Positions 27,406 to 36,517 of a stretch of 64,000 nucleotides of DNA are shown here, piece after piece. A program made the position numbers and the translations under genes. Location of the stretch: NCBI GenBank assembly GCA_947502885.1, contig CANNBP010000015.1:1-64000 (forward strand), read 5' to 3'. This DNA comes from an uncultured Aquimarina sp. Lineage in GTDB: Bacteria > Bacteroidota > Bacteroidia > Flavobacteriales > Flavobacteriaceae. The notes under the pieces are model-generated. The model made no database searches and was not told the DNA's origin. It saw only the letters and a list, made by a program, of their open reading frames with translations. Position 1 is the stretch's first letter. The number at the start of each line of letters is the position of its first letter.

Positions 27406-29091
27406 ATGTTAGAGATTTCTGAATTAAAAGCAAAAAAGCTTCCTGAATTGCAAGACATTGCAAAAAACCTTAATGTACCAAAATTCCGTACCTTAAAAAA
27501 ACTTGATCTCGTATACCAAATACTAGACTATCAAGCTGCCAACCCTAACAAAGTAAAAACGGTAATTGCTGGAGATTCTTCTGAAAAAAGCGAAGGAGAA
27601 AAAGCTAAGCCAAGTGTTCGTCAAAAAAGACCACGTGCCCGTAAACCTGAAGGAACCGTAACACCAGCAAATAAGGAAACGCGTGCTCCTAAGGAACAAA
27701 AGAAAGAAAGCAACACCGCCACCACAGAAAAAAAGGTCTCTAAAAGTAACGAAACCAATACCAATAAACCTCATCAAAATAAAAAAGAGGAGTCAGACAA
27801 AGACACAAATAGTCCTACTAACAAACCTCATCAAAATAAAAGAGAGGAAACCAAAGATAATCGTACTAGAAATAACGATAAGCAACAACAAAATAAATCG
27901 AGAAACAACAATCCTCATAAAAAGGAAAACGGAAATCGAGACAATAGAAACCGATACAAAGAACCTGATTTTGAATTCGATGCTATTATCGAAAGCGAAG
28001 GAGTTCTTGACACCATGCAAGATGGATATGGATTCTTAAGATCTAGTGATTACAACTATTTATCTTCTCCTGATGACATTTATGTATCTCAATCTCAAAT
28101 TAGACTTTTTGGACTTAAAACAGGAGATACAGTATTAGGACAAGTAAGACCTCCTAAAGAAGGTGAAAAATATTTTCCTTTAATAAAGGTAAACAAGATA
28201 AACGGAATAGATCCGCAAGTAGTAAGAGATAGAGTTTCTTTTGAACACTTAACTCCACTATTCCCTCAAGAAAAATTTAATATTGCCGAAAGACAAAGTA
28301 CTATTTCTACAAGAATAATGGATCTGTTTGCTCCTATCGGAAAAGGTCAACGTGGTATGATTGTATCACAGCCTAAAACAGGAAAAACCATGCTTCTTAA
28401 AGATGTTGCCAATGCTATTGCTGCCAATCATCCAGAAGTATACCAAATGATACTTCTAATCGATGAGAGACCCGAAGAAGTTACCGATATGCAACGTAAT
28501 GTAAAAGGAGAAGTAATTGCCTCTACATTCGACAAAGAAGCCAACGAGCACGTAAAAGTTGCAAACATTGTCCTCGAAAAAGCCAAAAGATTGGTTGAAT
28601 GCGGTCATGATGTGGTCATACTACTCGATTCTATAACTAGATTAGCACGAGCATACAACACAGTACAACCTGCTAGTGGAAAAATACTTAGTGGTGGTGT
28701 TGATGCAAATGCCCTTCATAAACCAAAACGTTTCTTTGGAGCAGCCCGTAATATAGAAAACGGAGGTTCTTTATCTATTATAGCAACAGCTTTAACAGAA
28801 ACAGGATCAAAAATGGATGAAGTAATTTTTGAGGAATTCAAAGGAACAGGTAATATGGAACTTCAATTAGATCGTAAAATTTCAAATCGTCGTATATTTC
28901 CTGCTATTGATCTTACTTCTTCAAGTACTCGTCGCGATGACCTATTACATGATGAAACAACGATTCAAAGAATGTGGGTGATGCGAAAGTACCTTGCAGA
29001 TATGAACCCTGTTGAAGCTATGGAGTTTATTAACGACCGATTTAAGCAAACAAGGAACAATGATGAATTCTTAATCTCAATGAACGGTTAA
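27406..29091 (+). CDS. rho: Transcription termination factor Rho
   Basis: An ATP-driven hexameric RNA helicase that terminates transcription. 561 aa, about 140 longer than the E. coli protein. Residues 1-45 form the Rho N-terminal helical domain. Residues about 48-188 are a Lys/Asn/Glu/Pro-rich disordered insert with the motif NKPHQNK twice. The RNA-binding cold-shock-like domain follows (GVLDTMQDGYGFLRSSDYNY), then the ATPase core with Walker A SQPKTGKTM, LLIDERPEEVTDM and VILLDSITRLARAYN. Long inserts like this are known in Bacteroidota Rho. It is transcribed from a structured leader and ends in a strong terminator. Confidence 0.98.
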   Translation: MLEISELKAKKLPELQDIAKNLNVPKFRTLKKLDLVYQILDYQAANPNKVKTVIAGDSSEKSEGEKAKPSVRQKRPRARKPEGTVTPANKETRAPKEQKKESNTATTEKKVSKSNETNTNKPHQNKKEESDKDTNSPTNKPHQNKREETKDNRTRNNDKQQQNKSRNNNPHKKENGNRDNRNRYKEPDFEFDAIIESEGVLDTMQDGYGFLRSSDYNYLSSPDDIYVSQSQIRLFGLKTGDTVLGQVRPPKEGEKYFPLIKVNKINGIDPQVVRDRVSFEHLTPLFPQEKFNIAERQSTISTRIMDLFAPIGKGQRGMIVSQPKTGKTMLLKDVANAIAANHPEVYQMILLIDERPEEVTDMQRNVKGEVIASTFDKEANEHVKVANIVLEKAKRLVECGHDVVILLDSITRLARAYNTVQPASGKILSGGVDANALHKPKRFFGAARNIENGGSLSIIATALTETGSKMDEVIFEEFKGTGNMELQLDRKISNRRIFPAIDLTSSSTRRDDLLHDETTIQRMWVMRKYLADMNPVEAMEFINDRFKQTRNNDEFLISMNG

Positions 29092-29118
29092 GAATCAATT
29101 GTTTAACAAAATAAAAAA

Positions 29119-29156
29119 AAAAAAGGCGGTTATCTTAATTGATAACCGCCTTTTTT
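29119..29156 (+). terminator. Strong intrinsic terminator after rho
   Basis: A 16-bp arm, AAAAAAGGCGGTTATC (29119-29134), pairs perfectly with GATAACCGCCTTTTTT (29141-29156) across a 6-nt loop. Confidence 0.93.
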
Positions 29157-29255
29157 CTTTTAAAATATAAGAATCACTACACATTTAACGTTTATTATAA
29201 GTCAAATGAAAGTTTTTGATTATTGCAATGACTAAGCCTTTAAATTAAAATTATC

Positions 29256-29924
29256 ATGAGAAACACATCCTATTTATTATACAGTTTAATATTTCTATTT
29301 TATAGTTGCCAAGGCAATAGTCAATCTTCTCAAGACACAAAAGCTAATCAAAACAAAAACCTCACTCCAATACAAGTAGACCCCATTAACGGCATGGAAC
29401 GAGCTTATTTTGCAAGCGGCTGTTTTTGGTGCGTAGAAGCCATTTATGAAAGTGTAAAAGGGGTAAAAGAATCAATATCAGGTTATTCTGGAGGACACAC
29501 CCAAAGCCCAACCTACCAATCCAGCAACACGGGACGTACCGGTCATGCAGAAGCCGTTGAAATTATTTATGACCCAAAAATCATATCCTTTTCTACATTA
29601 GTAGATGTATATTTTGGATCTCAAAACCCAACTCAAGTTAACGGACAAGGTCCCGATCATGGCTCACAATACAGATCTATCATATTCTACCAAAACGAAG
29701 AACAGAAAAAAATCATTTTAGACAAAAAAGAAAAACTATCCAAGAAGTTAAACAGACGAATTGCTGCAGAGATACTTCCATTTCAAAAATTCTGGAAAGG
29801 AGAAGGTTACCACCAAGATTACGAAAAAAGAAATCCTTCAAATCCTTATATAAGAAATGTATCCATACCTAGGTTATTAAAGTTTCAATCAAAGTTCCCT
29901 CACCTAATTAAAAAGAAACACTAA
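29256..29924 (+). CDS. msrA: Peptide-methionine (S)-S-oxide reductase, lipoprotein form
   Basis: Repairs oxidised methionine in proteins. 222 aa. A lipoprotein signal (LIFLFYSCQG, Cys18) indicates anchoring to a membrane outside the cytoplasm. A linker follows, then the catalytic motif FASGCFWCVEAIY with the nucleophile Cys56. GYSGGHTQSPTYQ, GHAEAVEIIYDP, DHGSQYRSIIFY and EGYHQDYEKRNP complete the MsrA fold. No MsrB domain is present. It appears to be a single-gene unit, about 165 bp after rho. Confidence 0.95.
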   Translation: MRNTSYLLYSLIFLFYSCQGNSQSSQDTKANQNKNLTPIQVDPINGMERAYFASGCFWCVEAIYESVKGVKESISGYSGGHTQSPTYQSSNTGRTGHAEAVEIIYDPKIISFSTLVDVYFGSQNPTQVNGQGPDHGSQYRSIIFYQNEEQKKIILDKKEKLSKKLNRRIAAEILPFQKFWKGEGYHQDYEKRNPSNPYIRNVSIPRLLKFQSKFPHLIKKKH

Positions 29925-30584
29925 AACTCCTTGCTTAAAACCAAACCAAGATCTTTACCTCAAATTATAATGACTCTTTCAAATTTCGATTAAACATCAA
30001 TCCTTTTTGAAAGAGTCTTATGCACAATAAGCGAACCAAAATAATTACTAGATCCCACTAATTCATTTCAGTTTTCTTTAGTTTTAGCCAAAAAAAATTA
30101 AATTTATAATCGCCCCAATTGTTTGTTTACATCAAATTTACACCAACACCACCACTATAGCCTATTGCTAACCCAAAATGCAAGCACAAAGAGAAAACCG
30201 ACAAGTTGTCTATCAAAAGTATTTTAAATCAGTTGTATGTATCTAAAAAACCGATGAAAAGCACAAATCAATAAAAATAAAACCATGTTTTCATGTAAAT
30301 AATTTGAAAACAAGTTGTGTTTTTCATAATAAAACACTACTTTTGAGTCTGATTTAATGATTTTCTTTTCAGCTGTTTAGTCATAAATGTTCAAGCTTAG
30401 CTAAAACACAAACAACTTAAACAACTAAAAATCAAATAGTTAGATCAAAAATAGGTTCTTTAAAAATTGTGTCTTTTAAGTTGAAATATTATTTTAAAAG
30501 CTAATACACAACAAGATCAAAAAGATCTTTGGCACCTTTTTTGAATACCAATTATTGACAATAAAAGTATTATTTATATTAAAT
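29925..30584. other. Long gene-free region between msrA and the SH3 protein gene
   Basis: No reading frame is convincing on either strand. An inverted repeat, GACTCTTTCAAA (29972-29983) with TTTGAAAGAGTC (30006-30017), lies 48 nt after msrA and may end its transcript, although no T-run follows. Further on, TTGTGT (30467-30472) and ACACAA (30506-30511) enclose CTTTTAA (30473-30479) with TTAAAAG (30494-30500). Next comes AAGATC-AAAAA-GATCTT (30513-30529), then a T-run at about 30537. A small RNA ending there is possible but unproven. Confidence 0.45.
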
Positions 30585-30614
30585 TTTGATTAAATTATAG
30601 TACTATTAAATTTG
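30585..30614 (+). promoter_or_regulatory. Bacteroidota-type promoter of the SH3 protein gene
   Basis: TTTG (30585-30588), an 18-nt spacer and TAAATTTG (30607-30614) match the -33/-7 consensus exactly. The ATG follows 33 nt later. Confidence 0.7.
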
Positions 30615-30647
30615 AAATTATAACCCAATCTACTTAAAACAAGCGAT

Positions 30648-31808
30648 ATGAAGTCATTTTTTACATTTATTCTGCTTTTGGTGATTACCTTCTCGTCTGC
30701 TATTGCTCAGGACGGGTCTTACTTAATGTCTTCTAGACAACTAGAAGTTCGTAGTGGACCTGGATTAAACTTTAATACTATTGCTGAAGTACCTCAAGGT
30801 ACTCAAGTATATGTTATGAGTTCTAATTACGGAGACTGGAGTGCTATTCAGTACAAAAGTATGAACGGTTTCGTAATAACGAAACACTTAACAGAAGATA
30901 GCCGAATTGCAGATGCTGAAAGAGCTGCAAAAGAAGCTGCTGCAAGAAAAGAAGCTGCAAAATTAGCTGCATCTCAAGCAATTGCACGTGCAGAAGCAGC
31001 CAAAAAAGCCGCAGAAGAAGCTGCAAGAAAAGCTATTGCTGACGCAGAGCGTCTAAAAAGAGAAGCTGAAGCTATTGCCGCAAAAGCTATTGCTGATGCT
31101 GATGCTGCAAAAAAATCCAAAGAAGCTGCTGCGAGAAGAGCTCTTGCAGATACAGAAGAAACAAGAAAAGCTCTGGAAGAAGCAAATAGAAGAGCTGCAA
31201 AAGGTGGAAGTAGCGTTGCCTCTACACCTATTGAGTCTACAACTCCTTCTTATGGTTCTGGGTCTGGTTCTACTAGCAATCCAAAAGCTGCAGCTGTATC
31301 AGTTTCAAAAGAAAACAAATACTCTAGTTGGGAGAAAAAAACATATAAATCTGGATCTACTCCAAAATCATTTAACTTTAAAGGTAAGTTTGACTACAAA
31401 CTTGACAACTACTTAAAATTAAAAGTTGGAGCAAATACAGAAATTGTTGTTAAGCTATATAAAATGGGTAAAACTGAAAGTGATGATGTGTTAACACGTG
31501 TTACATACATCAACTCTAGCACTACTCAGTACATTAGAAACATCCCTGAAGGTGAGTACTATTTAAAAATTGCTTACGGTCAAGACTGGAGAGAAACAAA
31601 AGTTGACGGTAAAATGTACGGTACATTTACTAAGAATGCTCTATACGAAAAGAACGAGTCTATCTTAAATTACAATACAGTTAAAACATCAAAAGGAATC
31701 AATGTTCCTTCATACACCCTAGCGCTTGACCTTCTTCCTAGCGGAAGCGGATACTCTAGTGGTAGTGATCATGAAAAAATTAATGCAGATGCATTTAACA
31801 ACAATTAA
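30648..31808 (+). CDS. Secreted SH3-domain protein with alanine-rich coiled coil
   Basis: 386 residues. A signal peptide (MKSFFTFILLLVITFSSAIA) is followed by a bacterial SH3-like domain (about 23-85; QLEVRSGPGLNFNTIAEVPQ, GFVITKHL). An Ala/Lys/Glu-rich helix of about 105 residues with recurring EAAARKEAAK-like heptads comes next, then a Ser/Gly linker. The C-terminal domain (about 225-365) has no name I can give; it contains YIRNIPEGEYYLKIAYG and NVPSYTLALDLLPSG. SH3 domains of this kind often bind cell wall, and the helix could span the periplasm. Its strong promoter and terminator make it a single-gene unit. Function unknown. Confidence 0.85.
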   Translation: MKSFFTFILLLVITFSSAIAQDGSYLMSSRQLEVRSGPGLNFNTIAEVPQGTQVYVMSSNYGDWSAIQYKSMNGFVITKHLTEDSRIADAERAAKEAAARKEAAKLAASQAIARAEAAKKAAEEAARKAIADAERLKREAEAIAAKAIADADAAKKSKEAAARRALADTEETRKALEEANRRAAKGGSSVASTPIESTTPSYGSGSGSTSNPKAAAVSVSKENKYSSWEKKTYKSGSTPKSFNFKGKFDYKLDNYLKLKVGANTEIVVKLYKMGKTESDDVLTRVTYINSSTTQYIRNIPEGEYYLKIAYGQDWRETKVDGKMYGTFTKNALYEKNESILNYNTVKTSKGINVPSYTLALDLLPSGSGYSSGSDHEKINADAFNNN

Positions 31809-31854
31809 CAAACAGAACACCTACATTATATAATCACCAAAATATAAATGTAAC

Positions 31855-31888
31855 AAAGCGCCAGATTCATTCGAATTCTGGCGCTTTT
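31855..31888 (+). terminator. Intrinsic terminator after the SH3 protein gene
   Basis: AAAGCGCCAGA (31855-31865) pairs with TCTGGCGCTTT (31877-31887) and ends in TTTT. It lies 46 nt past the stop. Confidence 0.88.
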
Positions 31889-32031
31889 ACTATAATACAA
31901 TAGAAACAACTTCTATTTTAAACATTCCACCTCTACCTTTCTCACACAGCACTAGTTACTTACCTCAATTATAATAACAGATATAATAAACCTAATGTTT
32001 TTTTTTAAATCATTCACTACACAAAGACAAT

Positions 32032-32071
32032 GGGCACAAAAAAAAAGGTGATTTCTTAATAAAATCACCTT
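32032..32071 (-). terminator. Intrinsic terminator after folD
   Basis: AAGGTGATTT (32045-32054) pairs with AAATCACCTT (32062-32071). On the minus strand a long T-run follows. It is 33 nt past the folD stop. Confidence 0.85.
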
Positions 32072-32104
32072 GATACATATACTATTTTAAAGTAAACTCT
32101 AATT

Positions 32105-32986
32105 CTAATTATTACGGTGTCTTTCTCTAGCTAACAACGTGTTTTTAAGAAGCATTGCAATAGTCATTGGACCTACACCACCAGGAACAGGCGTAATAAA
32201 AGATGCTTTTTTACTTACATTTTCAAAATCTACATCACCTACAATTTTATACCCCTTAGAAGAACTTTCGTCTGCAACTCTGGTTATACCAACATCAATT
32301 ACAACAGCATCATCTCTTACCATCTCTGCTTTAAGGAAATTAGGAACTCCTAATGCCGAAATCACAATATCTGCTTGAGAAATAATTTGAGTAATGTTTT
32401 TGGTATGACTATGCGTTAGTGTAACTGTAGAATTACCCGGCCAACCTTTTCTACCCATTAAAATACTCATCGGTCTACCAACAATATGACTTCTACCAAT
32501 AACAACAGTATGTTTTCCTTTGGTATCAACATCATACCTCTCTAGTAGCTCTAAAATACCAAAAGGAGTGGCAGGGATAAATGTTGACATATCTAATGCC
32601 ATTTTCCCAAAGTTCATAGGATGAAAACCATCGACATCTTTATCAGGGTCTATAGCCAACAATACTTTTTGCGTATCGATTTGTGGTGGTAGTGGTAATT
32701 GCACAATAAAACCATCGATATTTTCATCGATATTTAACTCTTTTATCTTTGCCAACAATTCAACTTCGCTAGTTGTACTAGGCATTTTTACAAGTGTTGA
32801 CTCAAAACCAACTCGTTCACAAGCCCTAACCTTACTACCGACATAGGTCAAACTTGCCCCATCATTACCCACTATTACTGCTGCAAGATGTGGTACTTTC
32901 TCACCTTGCTTTTTAATTTTAAGAACTTCTGCAGCGATTTCATCCTTAATATCGTTACTAACTTTTTTTCCGTCTAATATTTCCAT
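32105..32986 (-). CDS. folD: Bifunctional methylenetetrahydrofolate dehydrogenase/cyclohydrolase
   Basis: Interconverts 5,10-methylene- and 10-formyl-tetrahydrofolate with NADP in one-carbon metabolism. 293 aa. Motifs are LTYVGSKVRACERVGF (catalytic Lys), GFIVQLPLPPQID, DKDVDGFHP, the nucleotide-binding VVIGRSHIVGRPM, and the C-terminal signature TPVPGGVGPMT. It lies 47 bp downstream of ffh on the same strand with no terminator between them, so the two are probably cotranscribed. Confidence 0.97.
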   Translation of the reverse strand: MEILDGKKVSNDIKDEIAAEVLKIKKQGEKVPHLAAVIVGNDGASLTYVGSKVRACERVGFESTLVKMPSTTSEVELLAKIKELNIDENIDGFIVQLPLPPQIDTQKVLLAIDPDKDVDGFHPMNFGKMALDMSTFIPATPFGILELLERYDVDTKGKHTVVIGRSHIVGRPMSILMGRKGWPGNSTVTLTHSHTKNITQIISQADIVISALGVPNFLKAEMVRDDAVVIDVGITRVADESSSKGYKIVGDVDFENVSKKASFITPVPGGVGPMTIAMLLKNTLLARERHRNN

Positions 32987-33033
32987 TCCCTATATAATTC
33001 CTTTAATAAAGTTTGAGCTAAGCACAAGCCAAT

Positions 33034-34362
33034 TTATCTCATTTTACCCATCATCTGCATCATTCGTTTTCCGCCGCCGCCTTGCATCATTTTCATCATC
33101 TTACTCATTTGATCAAACTGCTTAAGCAATTGATTAACTTGTTGTATAGATGTTCCCGAACCTTTTCCTATTCGTTTTTTTCTACTCGAGTTTATGATCT
33201 GTGGTTTAGATCGTTCTTCTGGCGTCATTGAATGTATAATTGCTTCAATATGCTTAAAAGCATCATCATCAATATCCATATTCTTCATCATTTTCCCTGC
33301 GCCAGGTATCATTCCAACAAGATCTTTCATGTTACCCATTTTCTTTATCTGTTGGATCTGCTTTAGGAAATCATCAAATCCAAACTGGTTTTTGGCAATT
33401 TTCTTTTGTAATTTCCTTGCTTCTTCTTCATCAAATTGTTCTTGAGCTCTTTCTACTAAAGAAACAACATCCCCCATCCCCAAGATACGATCAGCCATAC
33501 GAGAAGGGTAGAAAACATCAATTGCTTCCATTTTCTCTCCTGTACCAATAAATTTGATAGGTTTATTTACTACAGACTTAATAGATATCGCTGCTCCTCC
33601 TCTTGTATCACCATCTAATTTGGTAAGAATAACACCGTCAAAATTTAAAACATCATTAAAAGCTTTGGCCGTATTAACAGCATCTTGCCCCGTCATTGAA
33701 TCCACAACAAACAATGTTTCATTTGGTGTAATAGCCTTATGAATATCAGCAATCTCTGTCATCATCGCTTCATCTACAGCTAAACGTCCTGCCGTATCTA
33801 TAATAACAACATTAAACCCATTTGCTTTTGCATGTTCAACTCCGGCAGTAGCAATGGCAACGGGATCATTATTCCCTCTATCACTGAAAACTTCTACATT
33901 AATTTGTTCTCCTACAACGTGTAACTGATCAATCGCCGCTGGTCTATATACATCACAAGCAACAAGTAATGGTTTTTTTGTTTTTTTAGTGGCTAGAAAA
34001 TTTGCTAATTTTCCTGAAAAAGTTGTTTTACCAGAACCTTGTAATCCAGACATTAAAATAACAGATGGTTTACCTGATAAGTCAACACCAGCAACATCAC
34101 CTCCCATTAGTTCTGTCAACTCATCTTTAACAAGTTTTACCATTAACTGTCCTGGTTTAAGGCTTTTAAGAACATTTTGTCCCATTGCCTTTTCTTTAAC
34201 CTTCGCAGTAAATTCTTTTGCTATTTTATAATTTACATCTGCATCAACTAGTGCTCTTCTTACCTCTTTGAGTGTTTCGGCAACATTAACTTCTGTTATT
34301 TGCCCATGCCCTTTTAAGATATGTAAGGCTTTATCTAACTTATCACTTAAATTATCAAACAT
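33034..34362 (-). CDS. ffh: Signal recognition particle protein Ffh
   Basis: The GTPase of the signal recognition particle; it binds 4.5S RNA and nascent signal sequences and targets them to the membrane. An N domain (about 1-85) precedes the G domain, with LMSGLQGSGKTTFSGKLA, DVYRPAAIDQL, DTAGR and TKLDGDTRGG. A methionine-rich M domain ends in MMKMMQGGGGKRMMQMM. The frame extends upstream to 34410, but the family start MFDNLSDKLDKALHIL matches the ATG at 34362, giving 442 aa. A perfect -7 box lies 45 nt upstream. The M domain is complete. Confidence 0.97.
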   Translation of the reverse strand: MFDNLSDKLDKALHILKGHGQITEVNVAETLKEVRRALVDADVNYKIAKEFTAKVKEKAMGQNVLKSLKPGQLMVKLVKDELTELMGGDVAGVDLSGKPSVILMSGLQGSGKTTFSGKLANFLATKKTKKPLLVACDVYRPAAIDQLHVVGEQINVEVFSDRGNNDPVAIATAGVEHAKANGFNVVIIDTAGRLAVDEAMMTEIADIHKAITPNETLFVVDSMTGQDAVNTAKAFNDVLNFDGVILTKLDGDTRGGAAISIKSVVNKPIKFIGTGEKMEAIDVFYPSRMADRILGMGDVVSLVERAQEQFDEEEARKLQKKIAKNQFGFDDFLKQIQQIKKMGNMKDLVGMIPGAGKMMKNMDIDDDAFKHIEAIIHSMTPEERSKPQIINSSRKKRIGKGSGTSIQQVNQLLKQFDQMSKMMKMMQGGGGKRMMQMMGKMR

Positions 34363-34406
34363 ATATTCTTTGTTTTGAAAAAAACTATCTTTTATGGATA
34401 GATCGT

Positions 34407-34437
34407 GCAAATTTAAGGATTTGATGCGTATTTATAA
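34407..34437 (-). promoter_or_regulatory. Candidate promoter of ffh-folD
   Basis: On the minus strand TTTA (34437-34434) and TAAATTTG (34414-34407) are 19 nt apart. This fits the Bacteroidota promoter pattern with one mismatch in the -33 box. It supports the ATG at 34362 over the one at 34410, which would overlap the -7 box. Confidence 0.55.
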
Positions 34438-34511
34438 AGGAAGATGAATTGAATTATAAAAGATTAAGGACAAAAGATTGAGATTCTATGTTTATTACTT
34501 GTGATACACAC

Positions 34512-34560
34512 AAAAAGCTATTGAATAATATACCGAAGCTCGTATATTTTCAATAGCTTA
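34512..34560 (-). terminator. Intrinsic terminator after the three-domain fasciclin gene
   Basis: A long hairpin: AAGCTATTGA (from about 34515) pairs with TCAATAGCTT (to about 34559), with an inner GTATAT/ATATAC stem. On the minus strand TTTTTGTG follows. Confidence 0.7.
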
Positions 34561-34615
34561 TAAATTTAGTTCAGTAATTATACTATAACTAAATACTCAC
34601 TTCATTATTTAGCAA

Positions 34616-36397
34616 TCAAAAGGAACATGTTGAAGGAATCAAAACACCTTTAATAACATGAACAATACCATTAGAGGCTTCTATATCTGCAATTTCAACT
34701 TCAATGTTTCCATTAAGAAATACTTTTCCATTTATCATTTCTACAGTTACTTCTTCGCCTTGAAGAGTCACAACTTTTTGTTTGATTAACAAATCTTCTG
34801 CTTTATATTTCCCCATAGCGACGTGATACAACAAAACTTCTTTAAGTGCATCTCCTTGAGGAATTGAATCTAGACTTTCGAAAGCCGTATTGGTTGGAGC
34901 AAAAACTGTAAATGGCCCTATACCCGATAGCGCATCAACCAATTCTGCCGATTGTAACGCACTAACCAAAGTTGATAATTCTGGTGTAGCTATAGCTATG
35001 TCAACAATACTTTGCAAAGGTGTTGGAGGCAATAGCACCCCACTAATAACATGAATTATACCGTTGGAAGCTTCTATATTATCAATTATCACTTTTACGT
35101 TATCATTAAGAATCACTTCATTACCGATCATTTCTATAGTAACGTTTTCTCCTTGAAGAGTTGTAACTACTTGCTTCTCTAAAAGATCTTCGGCTGTATA
35201 TTTTCCTGAAACAACATGATACAATAAAACTTCTTTAAGTGCATCTCCATCAGGAATTTCATCTAGTGCCGAAAAAGCCTCATTCGTAGGAGCAAAAACG
35301 GTAAAAGGTCCTACTCCCGACAAAGCATCAACCAATCCTACAGATTGCACTGCACCTACTAGAGTTGATAATTCTGGAGTTTCTAAAGCAATTTCTAAAA
35401 TACTCTTTTCTGGTTCGAATGAAGGAGGTATTAGTACTGCATTGATTACATGAATCACTCCGTTAGAGCCTCCAATATTTGAAGAAAGTAATTTTACCGT
35501 ATCATTAATTACTATTTCATTACTTCCATCAAAACTTACTTTAACATTTTCACCTTGCAAGGTTTTGGTCAACTCTTGTTCTAATAATTTTGCTGTATTT
35601 AACCTACCGCTAGCCACATGATACAATAAGATTTCTTTTAAAGCATCTGCTCCCGGGATTTCATCTAAAGCAGAAAAAGCGGTATCTGTTGGTGCAAATA
35701 CAGTAAATGGTCCTTCTTGAGATAGAGCATCTACTAGTTCGACTGCTTGTAAAGCTCCTACTAATGTCGTAAATCGGCCATCTTCTACTATCAACTCAAC
35801 AATAGTTTTATCTGGATAAACAACTTTGGTCAGTTCTGCTTTCCAATTACCTTTTCCAGAATCGGATCCAAAAATTCTAAAACTTCCCTCTAAGTTGCCT
35901 GCTTCATCTGTCTTTCCTACTCCAAAAATTAAGCCACTACCTGGTGGGTCTATAATCAGATACACAATGCCATCACATATTACCGCTCCCCTAACAGATG
36001 CTTTTGTGTTATCTGGAAAAGTTAACTTACCTCTTACAATTGCAAAACTAGCATGATACAAGGTATAGTTGAGCTTAAGCTCGCCTGACAAAACTGTTCC
36101 TTGACTTGCTCCACTGTTTATAGTTGCCGAAAAATCAAAAACTCTTTTTTCTCGACTTATATTAATCGTTGACTTAGACGTTGTCGTATTATCCTCGGAT
36201 ATGGGTAACTCACCATCGACGATATTTTGAGTTAATTTTTCAATTTCATCAAAGCTAATGACTGGAGACTCCTCGTAGTCAATCTGTTCTATTTCTTTAT
36301 TAATTTCCATGTTGTCATCATTTTGACAAGACAACATTAAAACAATACTCATTATACCAATAATAAACATTGATACCTTGTTAGATAATTTTTTCAT
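34616..36397 (-). CDS. Fasciclin-domain lipoprotein, three FAS1 domains
   Basis: 593 residues from the ATG at 36397, chosen because it gives a clean lipoprotein signal (IVLMLSCQND, Cys24); the frame runs to 36451. Residues about 60-200 form a beta-rich N-terminal domain I cannot name (FDFSATINSGASQGTVLSGE, GKGNWKAELTKV). Three FAS1 domains follow, each with the H1 motif GPFTVFAPT and a closing motif like SNGVIHVINAVLIPP. Domains 2 and 3 are very similar, so one duplication is recent. FAS1 domains mediate adhesion or matrix contact. It lies 120 nt downstream of the two-domain fasciclin gene on the same strand and ends in a terminator. Surface role inferred. Confidence 0.9.
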   Translation of the reverse strand: MKKLSNKVSMFIIGIMSIVLMLSCQNDDNMEINKEIEQIDYEESPVISFDEIEKLTQNIVDGELPISEDNTTTSKSTINISREKRVFDFSATINSGASQGTVLSGELKLNYTLYHASFAIVRGKLTFPDNTKASVRGAVICDGIVYLIIDPPGSGLIFGVGKTDEAGNLEGSFRIFGSDSGKGNWKAELTKVVYPDKTIVELIVEDGRFTTLVGALQAVELVDALSQEGPFTVFAPTDTAFSALDEIPGADALKEILLYHVASGRLNTAKLLEQELTKTLQGENVKVSFDGSNEIVINDTVKLLSSNIGGSNGVIHVINAVLIPPSFEPEKSILEIALETPELSTLVGAVQSVGLVDALSGVGPFTVFAPTNEAFSALDEIPDGDALKEVLLYHVVSGKYTAEDLLEKQVVTTLQGENVTIEMIGNEVILNDNVKVIIDNIEASNGIIHVISGVLLPPTPLQSIVDIAIATPELSTLVSALQSAELVDALSGIGPFTVFAPTNTAFESLDSIPQGDALKEVLLYHVAMGKYKAEDLLIKQKVVTLQGEEVTVEMINGKVFLNGNIEVEIADIEASNGIVHVIKGVLIPSTCSF

Positions 36398-36446
36398 AAT
36401 GTTAATTTTAGAGTTATGTGTAATTAAAATATTGAGTGAAAATATT

Positions 36447-36485
36447 CCCATGATGTCTAATTTATTTACTCTTAAACATCATGGG
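36447..36485 (-). other. Hairpin between the two fasciclin genes
   Basis: CCCATGATGT (36447-36456) pairs perfectly with ACATCATGGG (36476-36485) across a 19-nt loop. It lies in the 120-nt intercistronic gap, 50 nt before the start of the downstream gene. No proper T-run follows on the minus strand (AATATTTTC), so it may be an attenuator or a processing or stability element. Confidence 0.5.
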
Positions 36486-36517
36486 GTTACAATTGATAAA
36501 AGGGGGACGTTTTTTAA

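Noticed and set aside
34363..34410. N-terminal extension of Ffh
   Set aside because: The Ffh family starts at MFDNLSDKL, and a -7 promoter box overlaps the proposed upstream start.
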